A stretch of 64,000 nucleotides of DNA, from assembly GCF_019039105.1 (NCBI RefSeq), contig NZ_JAHPIV010000013.1:62001-126000 (forward strand). Reading direction: 5' to 3'. Both the position numbers and the translations under genes were made by a program. This DNA is from Desertibacillus haloalkaliphilus (lineage in GTDB: Bacteria > Bacillota > Bacilli > Bacillales > KJ1-10-99). How positions within the stretch are numbered: the first letter of the stretch is position 1; the number at the start of each line of letters is the position of its first letter. Shown here piece by piece: positions 27,022 through 35,923 of the stretch. The notes beneath the pieces were generated by a model, which was given only the letters and a program-made list of their open reading frames with translations, did not search any database and was not told the DNA's origin.

Positions 27022-28350
27022 CTAATCAACATTTAATAAATCAGGTAAAAATGTTGAGATCTCTGGGATAAACGTAACTAGTAGCAACACTACAAGTGCT
27101 GCCAACATAAATGGAAAGACAGCTTTCGTTATTTCTTTCAAACTAATTTTTGCGATGCCGCAGGCGACATATAAGTTGACACCAACTGGTGGTGTGAATA
27201 AACCAATGGCTAAATTAATTGTCATAAATACTCCAAAGGCTGTTGGATCCACTTGCAAATGCATCATAATCGGAATTAAGATCGGCACAAACAGATAAAA
27301 CGCAGAAATTGCATCGATAAAGGCACCAGCAATAATTAGGATGATATTAATTAATAATAAAATTATAATCTGGTTTTCAGTAATATTTAATAGTGCTGCG
27401 GCAACATCTCTAGCTATATTTTCTTTCGTAATAATATAGGCAAATAATGACGCAGAAGCAACAATAAACATGACAACAGCTGTTTGGATAGAAGCATCAA
27501 CAAAGACCGTTTTTAATTTACGTATCGTGAGCTCTCTATAGATAAAAAATCCAACAAATAATCCATAAAAGACGGCGACGACAGCTGCTTCAGTCGCTGT
27601 AAAAATGCCTCCATAGATGCCACCTAAAATGATAAACGGCATAAGCAGACCCCAAAAGGCACTTAAAAATGACTTAAGGATCGTTTGCACATCTGTTTTT
27701 TGTCGAGGCTGATACGCGTTCTGATGAGCTTGTGTATCGAATCGACTTCTTCGGCTTAAAAGTACATAAGCCGTAACTAAAAACGCTACACCGAGAAGAA
27801 TACCCGGGATAATCCCCGCAATAAATAGTCGACCTATCGATACAGGTAGCTGATCACCTGCCACAACCGCAAAAACAATAAATGCAATACTCGGAGGGAT
27901 GATGATCCCAATCGACCCAGAACTCGCTAATAAACCAGAGGCTTCCGATTTAGAAAAACCATTTTTCACAAGCGCAGGAATTAATATAGTCCCAAGTGCT
28001 GCAACCGTTGCAGGACCTGATCCAGAAATAGCGGCAAAGAAAAAGGCAACTAAAACCGTGACAAGCGCCATTCCACCTTTTCGATGGCCAAGTAGTGAGT
28101 CAGCAAAACCGATAAGGCGCTTAGAAATCCCCGCATGTTCCATAATGACTCCTGCCAAAATAAAAAAAGGAATAGCAAGTAACGTAAACTGTGCAGAGGA
28201 CGCATACATAATATCTGTTAAAGAAGATAGGGCTCGAACCCCATCAAAAATGAGCAATGTCGAAACGGACGCTGTAGCTAACGAAATCGCGATTGGAACA
28301 TTGATTAATAGGAGTAAGAAAAAGATCCCAAATAAAGTTAATGCAACCAT
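27022..28350 (-). CDS. dctM: TRAP transporter large permease (DctM family)
   Basis: 442-residue membrane protein with about 12 hydrophobic segments, the ion-coupled channel subunit of a tripartite ATP-independent periplasmic-type transporter. Family segments visible: AIPFFILAGVIMEHAG (about residue 55), AAISGSGPATVAALG (about 110), SGSIGIIIPPSIAF (about 145) and TINLAIGLFTPPVGVNLYV near the end. Starts 2 bases after the DctQ stop: translationally coupled. Imports a carboxylate with sodium or proton; substrate set by DctP and unknown here. Confidence 0.92.
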   Translation of the reverse strand: MVALTLFGIFFLLLLINVPIAISLATASVSTLLIFDGVRALSSLTDIMYASSAQFTLLAIPFFILAGVIMEHAGISKRLIGFADSLLGHRKGGMALVTVLVAFFFAAISGSGPATVAALGTILIPALVKNGFSKSEASGLLASSGSIGIIIPPSIAFIVFAVVAGDQLPVSIGRLFIAGIIPGILLGVAFLVTAYVLLSRRSRFDTQAHQNAYQPRQKTDVQTILKSFLSAFWGLLMPFIILGGIYGGIFTATEAAVVAVFYGLFVGFFIYRELTIRKLKTVFVDASIQTAVVMFIVASASLFAYIITKENIARDVAAALLNITENQIIILLLINIILIIAGAFIDAISAFYLFVPILIPIMMHLQVDPTAFGVFMTINLAIGLFTPPVGVNLYVACGIAKISLKEITKAVFPFMLAALVVLLLVTFIPEISTFLPDLLNVD

Positions 28351-28352
28351 GC

Positions 28353-28832
28353 TTATGCCCCCCCTTCTTTAGCCAACTTGGACACTTGATTGATTGTAGC
28401 TTGTACGGAACGAATCAAACAAAGCATTCCACCGATGAAAAGGCCTGTCGAAAAAATCCATAATGGCCAACCGAGCGCTGGTGACTTTTGTCCCACCATC
28501 ATTTGAAATTGAATCGTATCGAAACTATAGTAGACAATCAAAGAAAAAATGATAATTGTAATCATTCCAATAAGTACAGTTAGGATCATCTTTATTTTCT
28601 TATGAGCGAGGTCATATAATAGACTAAAACCTAAGTGCGAACCACGATGTATACCGATCGCTGCACCTGTAAAAATAAGTAATACGAAAAGATTTACCGT
28701 AACCTCTTCTGTAAAAGATAGCGAATAATTCATTATGTACCTTGAAACAACATTAGCAAATGTAAGGATAGACATCAGCGACAAACTAATAATAACGATT
28801 GAATATTCTATGATTGTTAACACCTTACTCAT
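28353..28832 (-). CDS. dctQ: TRAP transporter small permease (DctQ family)
   Basis: 159 residues, four membrane helices, the usual DctQ size. Family pattern visible: first helix ending FANVVSRYIM, the acidic SLSFTEEVTVNLFVLLIFTGAAIG region, and RGSHLGF. Forms the membrane complex with DctM. AGGTGAT ribosome binding site 7 bases upstream. Between it and dctP lies the long inverted repeat copy B, which could lower transcription of the permease genes relative to the binding protein. Confidence 0.88.
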   Translation of the reverse strand: MSKVLTIIEYSIVIISLSLMSILTFANVVSRYIMNYSLSFTEEVTVNLFVLLIFTGAAIGIHRGSHLGFSLLYDLAHKKIKMILTVLIGMITIIIFSLIVYYSFDTIQFQMMVGQKSPALGWPLWIFSTGLFIGGMLCLIRSVQATINQVSKLAKEGGA

Positions 28833-28861
28833 GTATGATCACCTATCTCCATTGGTAATAA

Positions 28862-28985
28862 GTGGGGCTGCCCCAATAGCCAAGTAATCCCCCCACCACA
28901 GGTACAATACATTGACCTCCCTACTAAAGGGTAGTCATATACGATGAACCGAATCAAGGTGGGCAGTCACTTGTGGGACAGCCAC
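28862..28985. repeat. Long inverted repeat with GGCTG-CCCA ends, copy B
   Basis: GTGGGGCTGCCCCA (28862-28875) pairs imperfectly with TGTGGGACAGCCAC (28972-28985). The interior (about 95 bases) has a further CCCACC/GGTGGG pairing. It sits between dctP and dctQ. Ends are similar to copies at 25226 and 63749. Confidence 0.65.
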
Positions 28986-29004
28986 ATTTATGATTGTAAT
29001 GATA

Positions 29005-30057
29005 TTAATTTCTAAATGTTTCTAATAATTCTGAACCCCAAACAGATTCATACTCTTCATAAATGACTTCAACAGCTTCTCTAAACTCTGCTACGCTCTC
29101 ATCATCTAGTTCAACAATCTCCATCCCTAGTGATTCTAACTCTTCTTGTAGTTCAGCCTCACGCTCACGAGTAATTTCAATTTGATAAGCATTCGCCACT
29201 TCAGCAGCTTCTCGCATCGCTTCTTGGTCTGCTGGGTGCAATGAATCAAATAATTCCTTATTGACACCAAGCACTAGTGGGTCATAGGAATAATTCCATA
29301 ACGTTAAATAATCCTGCACTTCATTTAATCGTGTAGAATGGATAACATCGACTGGGTTTTCTTGTCCATCAATCGTCCCTTGTTGCAACGAAGTAAAAAC
29401 TTCAGCAAAGGCCATTGATGTAGGATCTGCTCCGAGAGCTCTGTATAGGTCTATATACATGCTAATACCAGGAACTCTAATTTTTAGGTCCTTCATATCT
29501 TCAACTGATTCAATTGGGCGTTCGGAATTGGTAATTTGACGGAAACCATTTTCACCAAAGCCAAGTGGTTCAACACCTACATCTCTTAGAATCTCATTTA
29601 ACGCTTCACCCGCTTCACCTGATAACGATGCATCAACTTCCTCTAAATCGTTATACAAAAACGGAGCACTAGGAATACCAAAACGCTCATCAATGATTGA
29701 ATAAATGATGGTTGAATGATATGAAATATCTGTATTACCTCGTAATAACATTTCAACTCCTGTTTGTTGGTTCCCTCCTGATAGCTGCTCATCAGCAACA
29801 ACATTGACCTCAAAACGGCCATCTGTCCGATCACTTAGTTCTTCAGCAAACTTTTGTCCGCCTAAAAACCACGTCGACGATTCCCCAGTCGTTACTGACA
29901 TATCTAAACTATATGTATCAGTTGGTTCCCCCGCATTTGCAGCATCTTCATTTGTCGCATCTTCTGACCCCGTACCTGCTTCTTCTCCACCACATGCGGC
30001 AAGCAACAGCATCAAGAGCCCCAAGACAAGCATCGACATTAATTTTGATTGTTTCAT
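29005..30057 (-). CDS. dctP: TRAP transporter substrate-binding lipoprotein (DctP family)
   Basis: Extracytoplasmic solute receptor, about 350 aa. Lipoprotein signal with lipobox LLAAC (Cys about residue 22), an acidic linker, then the DctP fold (about 50-350): GGQKFAEELSDRTDGRFEV, the FGENGFRQITNSERPI segment, the ligand arginine in KDLKIRVPG, and LQQGTIDGQENPVD. These fit C4-dicarboxylate or related monocarboxylate binding proteins. First gene of the TRAP set; the downstream permeases are separated by about 170 bases containing an inverted repeat. ATG at 30057 has GGGGG 7 bases upstream. Confidence 0.9.
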   Translation of the reverse strand: MKQSKLMSMLVLGLLMLLLAACGGEEAGTGSEDATNEDAANAGEPTDTYSLDMSVTTGESSTWFLGGQKFAEELSDRTDGRFEVNVVADEQLSGGNQQTGVEMLLRGNTDISYHSTIIYSIIDERFGIPSAPFLYNDLEEVDASLSGEAGEALNEILRDVGVEPLGFGENGFRQITNSERPIESVEDMKDLKIRVPGISMYIDLYRALGADPTSMAFAEVFTSLQQGTIDGQENPVDVIHSTRLNEVQDYLTLWNYSYDPLVLGVNKELFDSLHPADQEAMREAAEVANAYQIEITREREAELQEELESLGMEIVELDDESVAEFREAVEVIYEEYESVWGSELLETFRN

Positions 30058-30185
30058 CAATCTTCCCCCTTTTTCTATTCATTTGAAAATTCAAAACCAT
30101 TTTAACACCATTTTGTCGAAATAGCTATAATTTTCTAATCCCTTTATCCCGCTACATCACAAAAGAAGTATTATATACAAAAAAA

Positions 30186-30216
30186 GAGCAACAATAGCCC
30201 TTGGCTATTATTGCTC
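30186..30216 (-). terminator. Terminator of the trehalose operon after treR
   Basis: GAGCAATAATAGCC pairs with GGCTATTGTTGCTC (one mismatch) around AAG and is followed by seven T on the reverse strand; six bases beyond the treR stop. Confidence 0.88.
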
Positions 30217-30221
30217 AATGT

Positions 30222-30935
30222 TTACTTTCTTCGTGCAAAATCGACAAATCGAAATTTATCTAAGCGGTGCCTTGATTCTGTATACTGAATCAGCGTTGTA
30301 TCATCTAAATAAACGTAATTTTTTACGATAACAATATGATCATATCCTCTTAAATCAAGATACTTTCGATCTTCATCCGTACATTCTTCGACAACAATTT
30401 CCTTTTTGGCAAAACTAATCGTAAGCCCTAACTCTTTTTCTAAATATTCATAGATTGAGTGCTCACATATCGCCTTTGTTAACGTTGGGACAACTTTTCT
30501 ACAAAAGTAATCCTTATCTAGAATAATGGTTTCACCATCAATTGACCGTGACCTGACAACTTTCCATACCTCGTCTTTAGATGATACGTTTAACTGCTGA
30601 CTTACATAACAGTCAGGTGAGATTAGTTGTAATTCATGAACTATTGTTTTTGATTCATTCCCTAATTGATCAGCAATCTCCTTGAAACTTACAAGGCCAG
30701 AGATCGGAAAATTAAATTTCGATCGATCCAAAACAATCGATCCTTTCCCCCTAACTTTTTGAATATATCCATTTTGGGACAATAAAGTTAAAGCTTTCCT
30801 TATCGTCTCTCTAGACGTCGAATATTGTTCAGATAAGTCATGCTCGGAAGGAAGCATCGTACGTGGGGGAAACTCCCCTTTATCAATTTCAGTTGCAATT
30901 TCTTCAAAAATTTTATAATATTTATTTTTTTTCAT
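30222..30935 (-). CDS. treR: Trehalose operon repressor (GntR/HutC family)
   Basis: 237 residues: winged helix GntR domain (1-70; LPSEHDLSEQYSTSRETIRKAL) and a UTRA effector domain (about 90-230). B. subtilis TreR represses the trehalose genes and is released by trehalose-6-phosphate; the same is expected here because it is the last gene of the EIIA-treP-treA-treR set, 26 bases after treA. Two palindromes of the TreR type lie upstream of the first gene. Confidence 0.9.
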   Translation of the reverse strand: MKKNKYYKIFEEIATEIDKGEFPPRTMLPSEHDLSEQYSTSRETIRKALTLLSQNGYIQKVRGKGSIVLDRSKFNFPISGLVSFKEIADQLGNESKTIVHELQLISPDCYVSQQLNVSSKDEVWKVVRSRSIDGETIILDKDYFCRKVVPTLTKAICEHSIYEYLEKELGLTISFAKKEIVVEECTDEDRKYLDLRGYDHIVIVKNYVYLDDTTLIQYTESRHRLDKFRFVDFARRK

Positions 30936-30961
30936 TCACAACCACCAAACTTATTTTACCA

Positions 30962-32644
30962 TTACTTTGTTAGGTGATAAACGATCGATTCATACGGTCT
31001 TAGTCGCAATTCCTCAAATTGTTCCGTTGAATCACTATAATTGGAGAGAACAATACGTCGGTTATAACCTTCAACATCTACATCAGTTGGTAACGTAAAC
31101 ATGGCTTCTTTACCATAGAAATTGTTGACAACCAAAAGCTTCTCATGTTCACCGTTACGGACATACGCAAAAATATCTTTATCATCTTTTAAAATCAATT
31201 GATAGTCCCCATACGTAATGATATCTAGTTGCTTTCTTAATTTGATGAGTGCCTGGTAATGATAAAAAATCGAATTTTTATCATGAATAGCCTTCTCTGC
31301 ATTTATTTCTTTATAATTCGCAGCTGTATGAATCCAAGGGGTGCCCGCTGTAAATCCAGCATGTTTACTATCGTTCCATTGCACAGGAGTACGCGAATTA
31401 TCTCTCGATTTACTCTTCAAGATCTCAATAATTTCCTCTTTTGACATTCCTTCTCGTTGTTTAATGTCATAAATATTTAATGATTCTACATCTCGATATT
31501 CAGAAATATCATCGAATTTTGGATCTGTCATCCCGAACTCTTCGCCTTGATAAATATAAGGGGTTCCTTGCATCATGTGAATTGTAGTTGCTAACATCTT
31601 TGCAGATTCTGTGTGATACGTTGTGTCGTTTCCATAGCGTGATACAACTCGCGGTTGATCATGGTTACACCAAAATAGTGCGTTCCATCCGCCCCCTTTA
31701 TGCATTTCTACCTGCCATTTCGTTAAAATATCCTTTAATGCAAGAAAATCAAAGTCAGCAACCGTCCACTTATCACCATTTGGGTAGTCCACTTTTAGAT
31801 GGTGGAAATTGAATGTCATGCTCAACTCATTACGTTCTGGGTTTGTATATTTAATACAATGGTCTGTTGTCGTCGAAGACATTTCACCAACGGTCATACT
31901 GTCATACTTAGAAAAGACCTCTCGGTTCATCTCATTCATAAATTCATGAACACGGGGTCCATCGGTATAAAACTTTCTGCCATCTCCAGGCGCCACCGAT
32001 CCATCATCATTTGGAAAACGTTGATCTTTAGAAATTAAATTAATAACATCAAGACGGAAACCATCAACACCTTTTTCAAACCAAAACGTCATCATCTCAT
32101 AAACTTTTTTACGGACGTCTTCATTTTCCCAATTTAAGTCAGCCTGCGTAACATCAAATAAGTGAAGGTAATATTGACCTGTCGCTTCATCATATTGCCA
32201 AGCGGAGCCCCCAAATTTTGATTCCCAATTCGTTGGTTCTCCTCCATCAACTGGGTTCTTCCAAATATAAAAATCACGATACGGATTATCCTTTGATTGA
32301 ATCGATTTTTGAAACCATTCATGCTCGGTTGACGTATGATTCACTACAATATCCATGATTAGCTTAATATCGCGTTTATGTGCTTCTTCCAGTAAGCGAT
32401 CAAAATCTTCCATCGTTCCATAATCTTCATGTATGCTAAAATAATCACTTATGTCATAACCATTATCTTTTTGCGGTGATTTATAGATTGGAGTTAACCA
32501 AATAACATCTACACCAAGTGTCTTTAAATAATCAAGCTTTTCAATAATTCCGTTTAAATCACCAACACCATTTCCTGTCGTATCATTAAAGCTTTTTGGA
32601 TAAATTTGATAAACGACTGATTTCTTCCACCAAGGAGTTTTCAT
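30962..32644 (-). CDS. treA: Phospho-alpha-(1,1)-glucosidase (trehalose-6-phosphate hydrolase)
   Basis: GH13 enzyme splitting trehalose-6-phosphate into glucose and glucose-6-phosphate in the cytosol. 560 residues. Conserved GH13 regions: MDIVVNHTS (about residue 95), GFRLDVINLI with the nucleophile Asp (about 197), MTVGEMSS with the acid/base Glu, and CNHDQPR. N-terminal PWWKKSVVYQIYPKSFND is typical. Start at 32642-32644 has GGTGGTG 6 bases upstream. Separated from treP by about 110 bases that contain repeat copy 2. Confidence 0.93.
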   Translation of the reverse strand: MKTPWWKKSVVYQIYPKSFNDTTGNGVGDLNGIIEKLDYLKTLGVDVIWLTPIYKSPQKDNGYDISDYFSIHEDYGTMEDFDRLLEEAHKRDIKLIMDIVVNHTSTEHEWFQKSIQSKDNPYRDFYIWKNPVDGGEPTNWESKFGGSAWQYDEATGQYYLHLFDVTQADLNWENEDVRKKVYEMMTFWFEKGVDGFRLDVINLISKDQRFPNDDGSVAPGDGRKFYTDGPRVHEFMNEMNREVFSKYDSMTVGEMSSTTTDHCIKYTNPERNELSMTFNFHHLKVDYPNGDKWTVADFDFLALKDILTKWQVEMHKGGGWNALFWCNHDQPRVVSRYGNDTTYHTESAKMLATTIHMMQGTPYIYQGEEFGMTDPKFDDISEYRDVESLNIYDIKQREGMSKEEIIEILKSKSRDNSRTPVQWNDSKHAGFTAGTPWIHTAANYKEINAEKAIHDKNSIFYHYQALIKLRKQLDIITYGDYQLILKDDKDIFAYVRNGEHEKLLVVNNFYGKEAMFTLPTDVDVEGYNRRIVLSNYSDSTEQFEELRLRPYESIVYHLTK

Positions 32645-32678
32645 ATGTAACACCACCATCTTCTTAGTTGTTATAACT

Positions 32679-32745
32679 GGGGTCGAGACAAAACTAGCAT
32701 CGAGGCTGGGAAAAAAGGTAAAAACAAACCTATTGTCCCAGCCTC
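32679..32745 (-). repeat. Composite hairpin repeat, copy 2 (compact)
   Basis: Read on the reverse strand: GAGGCTGGGACAATAGG ... TTTTCCCAGCCTCGA (core, 32700-32745) then two bases, then CTAGTTTTGTCTCGACCCC (32679-32697). Core and tail both match copy 1 at 11117-11279 with only a few differences, including the loop. It lies between treP and treA. Confidence 0.75.
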
Positions 32746-32755
32746 TATTTTTTGT

Positions 32756-34171
32756 TTAATGTTCGTACTTCTTAATTTTTGCGTAACCGTACGTTAATAC
32801 GAATGGAACAACAATCGCTATGGCCATACCGATAAAGAATGAGCCCCAAAATTCTGGGAATATCGATAGAAATGCCGGCAAGCCACCAACACCTACTGAA
32901 GCTGCTCGAACTGCATTGATTGTAATAAACAACCCAGCAATCCCAGAACCAATCATCGCCGCAATAAATGGATATTTATATCGTAAGTTAACCCCAAACA
33001 TCGCTGGCTCTGTAATTCCTAAATAAGCAGAAATTGACGATGTCATCGATAACCCTTTTAACTTCTCATCTTTAGCTATCTTCATCATCGCAAGTGTTGC
33101 TGAGCCTTGAGCGATATTTGATAGAGCTAACATTGGCCATAGGAACGTTCCACCTATACTTGCAATCAATTGAAGATCCACTGCTAGGAACGTGTGATGC
33201 ATCCCTGTAATCACTAATGGCGCATAAAGGGTACCGTAGACTAATCCACCAATCGCAGGTGCAAAATCAAAGATACCGACAAACGCTGACGTCAGCGCAT
33301 TAGCCACTAAAAATGTGATTGGTCCAATAGCAATAAAGGCAATAAATCCTGTAAGAAGTAAAGCAATCGGAGCGACAACGAGCATTTTATATGCATCCGC
33401 TACCCGCTTATTTAATGCCATTTCAATTTTCGCTAACACATAAGCAGACACTAAGACTGGTAATACTTGTCCTTGATAACCGACCTTTTCAATTTCAAAC
33501 CCAAACAGGTTCCAAACCGGAATCGTACCTGCTGCCTCTGCTTCACCATATGCCCATGCATTTAATAAATCAGGGTGAACGAGCATCAGACCGAGGACGA
33601 TCCCTAACAGTTCGCTTCCCCCAAATCGTTTGACTGCCGACCAACCGATCAGGGCTGGGAGAAAGGTGAAGGCGGTATTTGCAATTAAGTTAATAATATC
33701 AGCAAAATCTGCCCATTGAGGGTGAACATCAATGACGGATTGACCATCATAAAAAATCCCAGGACCTGTAAGAATGTTGTTAATCCCCATTAATAAACCA
33801 GCTGTAACGATGGCTGGTAATATCGGGATGAAAATATCTCCTAAGGTTTTAATCGCACGTTGAAGAGGATTTAGTTTTTTTCCCGCTGCATCTTTCACTT
33901 CATCCTTAGATGCTTCACCAATCCCTGTAATCTCAACGATTTGTTTATACACTTCATTAACCGTTCCTTGACCAATAACAACTTGATATTGACCGTTTGT
34001 TGAAAATGAACCTTTGACTAAATCGTTCTTTTCAAGTGCCTCTTGGTCGACAATACTTTCGTCTTTAAGGGCAAACCTTAGCCGCGTAACACAATGGGTT
34101 GCAGCTTGTATATTATCTTTTCCACCGATCGCCTGTACGATCGCTTCAACCTCTTGTTTTTTCACACCCAT
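32756..34171 (-). CDS. treP: PTS trehalose-specific EIIBC component
   Basis: Takes up trehalose and phosphorylates it to trehalose-6-phosphate. 471 residues: EIIB domain at 1-85 with the phosphorylated Cys in AATHCVTRLRF, then an EIIC membrane domain of about ten helices (about 105-470) with the conserved GITEPAMFGVNLRY segment. No EIIA domain is fused; it is supplied by the gene 28 bases upstream. I chose the start MGVKKQ (34169-34171) with GAGGGGGA 7 bases upstream over an ATG eight codons earlier. Confidence 0.93.
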   Translation of the reverse strand: MGVKKQEVEAIVQAIGGKDNIQAATHCVTRLRFALKDESIVDQEALEKNDLVKGSFSTNGQYQVVIGQGTVNEVYKQIVEITGIGEASKDEVKDAAGKKLNPLQRAIKTLGDIFIPILPAIVTAGLLMGINNILTGPGIFYDGQSVIDVHPQWADFADIINLIANTAFTFLPALIGWSAVKRFGGSELLGIVLGLMLVHPDLLNAWAYGEAEAAGTIPVWNLFGFEIEKVGYQGQVLPVLVSAYVLAKIEMALNKRVADAYKMLVVAPIALLLTGFIAFIAIGPITFLVANALTSAFVGIFDFAPAIGGLVYGTLYAPLVITGMHHTFLAVDLQLIASIGGTFLWPMLALSNIAQGSATLAMMKIAKDEKLKGLSMTSSISAYLGITEPAMFGVNLRYKYPFIAAMIGSGIAGLFITINAVRAASVGVGGLPAFLSIFPEFWGSFFIGMAIAIVVPFVLTYGYAKIKKYEH

Positions 34172-34199
34172 GTTTCTATCCCCCTCATCACGCACAAAA

Positions 34200-34700
34200 T
34201 CATGCTTTAACTTTGACTTCCATTACTGTCGTTTGTGCGCTTTTGGCTTGTTCTTCGTGATGTTTATCTAGCTTTTCAACAATATCACTGTTCGTAATGA
34301 CGACAGGTGTGATCGTACTTGCTGCCTTTTCTTTAATAAGATCTAAGTCACAGCTAATTAATTTATCTCCTACTTTTACCTTATCTCCTTCCTTTACATG
34401 ACCTTCAAACCCTTCACCATTCATAGCTACCGTCTCTAATCCGACATGAATTAATAGCTCAAGACCTGTTTGTGAACGTATACCGATGGCATGTTTCGTA
34501 TGGAAGAATTGAATAATTTCACCGTCAACTGGAGAAACAACCGTACCATCTGCAGGTTCGATTGCCACACCTTCACCCATCATCTTTTGTGCAAACGTTG
34601 GATCAGGAACTTGTTCAATTTCAATAACTTTCCCATTTATTGGTGATAAAATCTTTTCCTCAGTTTGTTTTTCTTTTTTTCCAAATAATTTCTTTAGCAT
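34200..34700 (-). CDS. PTS EIIA component, glucose (Crr) family
   Basis: 166-residue phosphocarrier that passes phosphate from HPr to an EIIB domain. Conserved pieces: [12 protein letters not shown], first His in [10 protein letters not shown] and phosphorylated His in [10 protein letters not shown] (about residue 90). The N-terminal [12 protein letters not shown] linker is short and basic. As the first gene of the tre operon, it probably serves TreP, which has no EIIA. In B. subtilis the trehalose system borrows a glucose-type EIIA from elsewhere, so this dedicated copy is a small difference. AGGAGG upstream. Confidence 0.9.
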   Translation of the reverse strand: MLKKLFGKKEKQTEEKILSPINGKVIEIEQVPDPTFAQKMMGEGVAIEPADGTVVSPVDGEIIQFFHTKHAIGIRSQTGLELLIHVGLETVAMNGEGFEGHVKEGDKVKVGDKLISCDLDLIKEKAASTITPVVITNSDIVEKLDKHHEEQAKSAQTTVMEVKVKA

Positions 34701-34733
34701 TGCTAGACCTCCTAATGAATCGCTTTCATCTCA

Positions 34734-34747
34734 CTTGTATATACAAG
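34734..34747. promoter_or_regulatory. TreR-type operator, proximal
   Basis: CTTGTATATACAAG is a 14-bp perfect palindrome about 34 bases before the EIIA start codon, of the kind bound by TreR in Bacillus. Confidence 0.8.
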
Positions 34748-34761
34748 CAAAATAAGCTTAA

Positions 34762-34784
34762 CCTGTATATACAAGTTTAGTCAA
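34762..34784 (-). promoter_or_regulatory. TreR-type operator, distal, with a -35 box
   Basis: CCTGTATATACAAG (34762-34775) is the same palindrome with one mismatched pair. Just upstream on the reverse strand is TTGACT (34779-34784), a good -35. The palindrome therefore lies between -35 and -10, and the proximal one near the transcript start, a layout suited to repression. The -10 sequence is weak. Confidence 0.7.
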
Positions 34785-35297
34785 TAAATTTTTCTTGATT
34801 TTTTGGGACAAATCATTGGTGTCATTAACTTTAATTTGAGCTAGGAAGCAATGGATTTCTATTTCTCATCCTAGGTTTTTCTAATTTCAACGCAACTATT
34901 CCAAAAGAACTCACGTATTTATTTCACAACCATTACAAAATGAAAAAGAGCCCCCACTTTTCTATAGTGAAGACTCTACAATCAATGTTGTTATTTTTAA
35001 TTCTTTATAGTATAATAATATTTGTTCCTCTTTAAATTCACCACGCAATCAAAAATCCCTCTGTTTATGAAATATCTTCATTGATAATGACCAAACTTTT
35101 ATCCCTGTATCATACGTTCAAAATCCCTTATTTTCACTGGCACGGCCAAGGAGCCGTAAGGATGAAAGAGAGGCAGGGCTTTCGTTATTTAAGGTTTGTA
35201 CAAGAATTACCGAGATTATTCCGCGGCAGTTTGGTCATACCATTACATAAAAGCAACACCACAAAACCTACGCTAATAAAACTTACCGATAAATCGC
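34785..35297. other. Gap between the tre promoter and the DCC gene
   Basis: About 510 bases with no gene I can support. It holds a terminator-like hairpin for the reverse strand at 34947-34977 (12-bp stem with three G-U pairs, followed by TTTTT), 320 bases beyond the DCC gene. A plus-strand frame across 35081-35332 has no ribosome binding site and no recognisable family. The distance suggests a lost gene or a long 3' untranslated region. Confidence 0.45.
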
Positions 35298-35693
35298 TTA
35301 GTCTAAGAAGCGTTTTTTTAGTTCTGTTGTAGGCAGCATACAGCTCTTCACTTCGGCACGGACAATTTTTTTACGGTTTTTGGAAACAAGATCATACAGA
35401 AAATCTCGAAACGAGAGGGGAATAAAACGAAAGACCGTAAAAAGCTTCCAAGGTTGTGTCAAGTGCTTGCATATCTGTATAACAGCTGAAGACTTTAAGG
35501 CATAAGTATCTGCATCAAATACAACTAAACTAGTTACCGTTGGTTCAATTCCATGCTCTTTTAAAAGCGTTTGGCCAACCTGACTTTGTAAAGAGGCGAA
35601 TTGAAAATAACCACTAGGGTCCCTTTTGATAATAAACTGAACACTTATGTTACATAAGCTACATTCTCCATCAAATAAAATCACTGCACCCAT
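35298..35693 (-). CDS. DCC-family thiol-disulphide oxidoreductase (YuxK-like)
   Basis: 131-residue protein of the DUF393/DCC group, recognisable by the N-terminal FDGECSLCNISVQFIIKRD (DxxCxxC, Cys at about 11 and 14) and the FRFIPLSFRDFLYDLVSKNR segment. Expected thioredoxin-like redox protein; partner unknown. Similar to Bacillus YuxK in length and layout. Single gene, start ATG with GGGGTG upstream. Confidence 0.85.
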   Translation of the reverse strand: MGAVILFDGECSLCNISVQFIIKRDPSGYFQFASLQSQVGQTLLKEHGIEPTVTSLVVFDADTYALKSSAVIQICKHLTQPWKLFTVFRFIPLSFRDFLYDLVSKNRKKIVRAEVKSCMLPTTELKKRFLD

Positions 35694-35923
35694 TTGTTCA
35701 CCCCTTCTCCGTCAACAACTCATAAATCACTAGAATTCAATTCCTTTAAACTAATCTTAACATACACAAGAAAACAAGCTCATCGTTTTGCTTTAAGTAC
35801 GTTCACTCTAATTATTCCATACTAATTTTCACTAATCTCTCTTTTTATTTTTAATAAAATCTATTAAACTGGTATTTAATACGATTCGTAAACTAGTTCT
35901 ATTGAATGGGGAGATGAGAATTG

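Noticed and set aside
27899-28372. Plus-strand frame of 157 codons opposite dctM
   Set aside because: Antisense shadow of a clear membrane protein; Ala/Lys/Pro-rich without start signals.
34714-34729. cre-like site (ATGAAAGCGATTCATT) before the EIIA gene
   Set aside because: The CA of the second half is one base too close compared with the CcpA consensus; position is plausible but the match is insufficient.
35140-35190. GC-richer stretch that looked like a riboswitch core
   Set aside because: No match to the conserved parts of known riboswitches, and no downstream gene in the right orientation.
35081-35332. Plus-strand frame of 83 codons
   Set aside because: No ribosome binding site, runs into the end of the DCC gene and matches no family I know.
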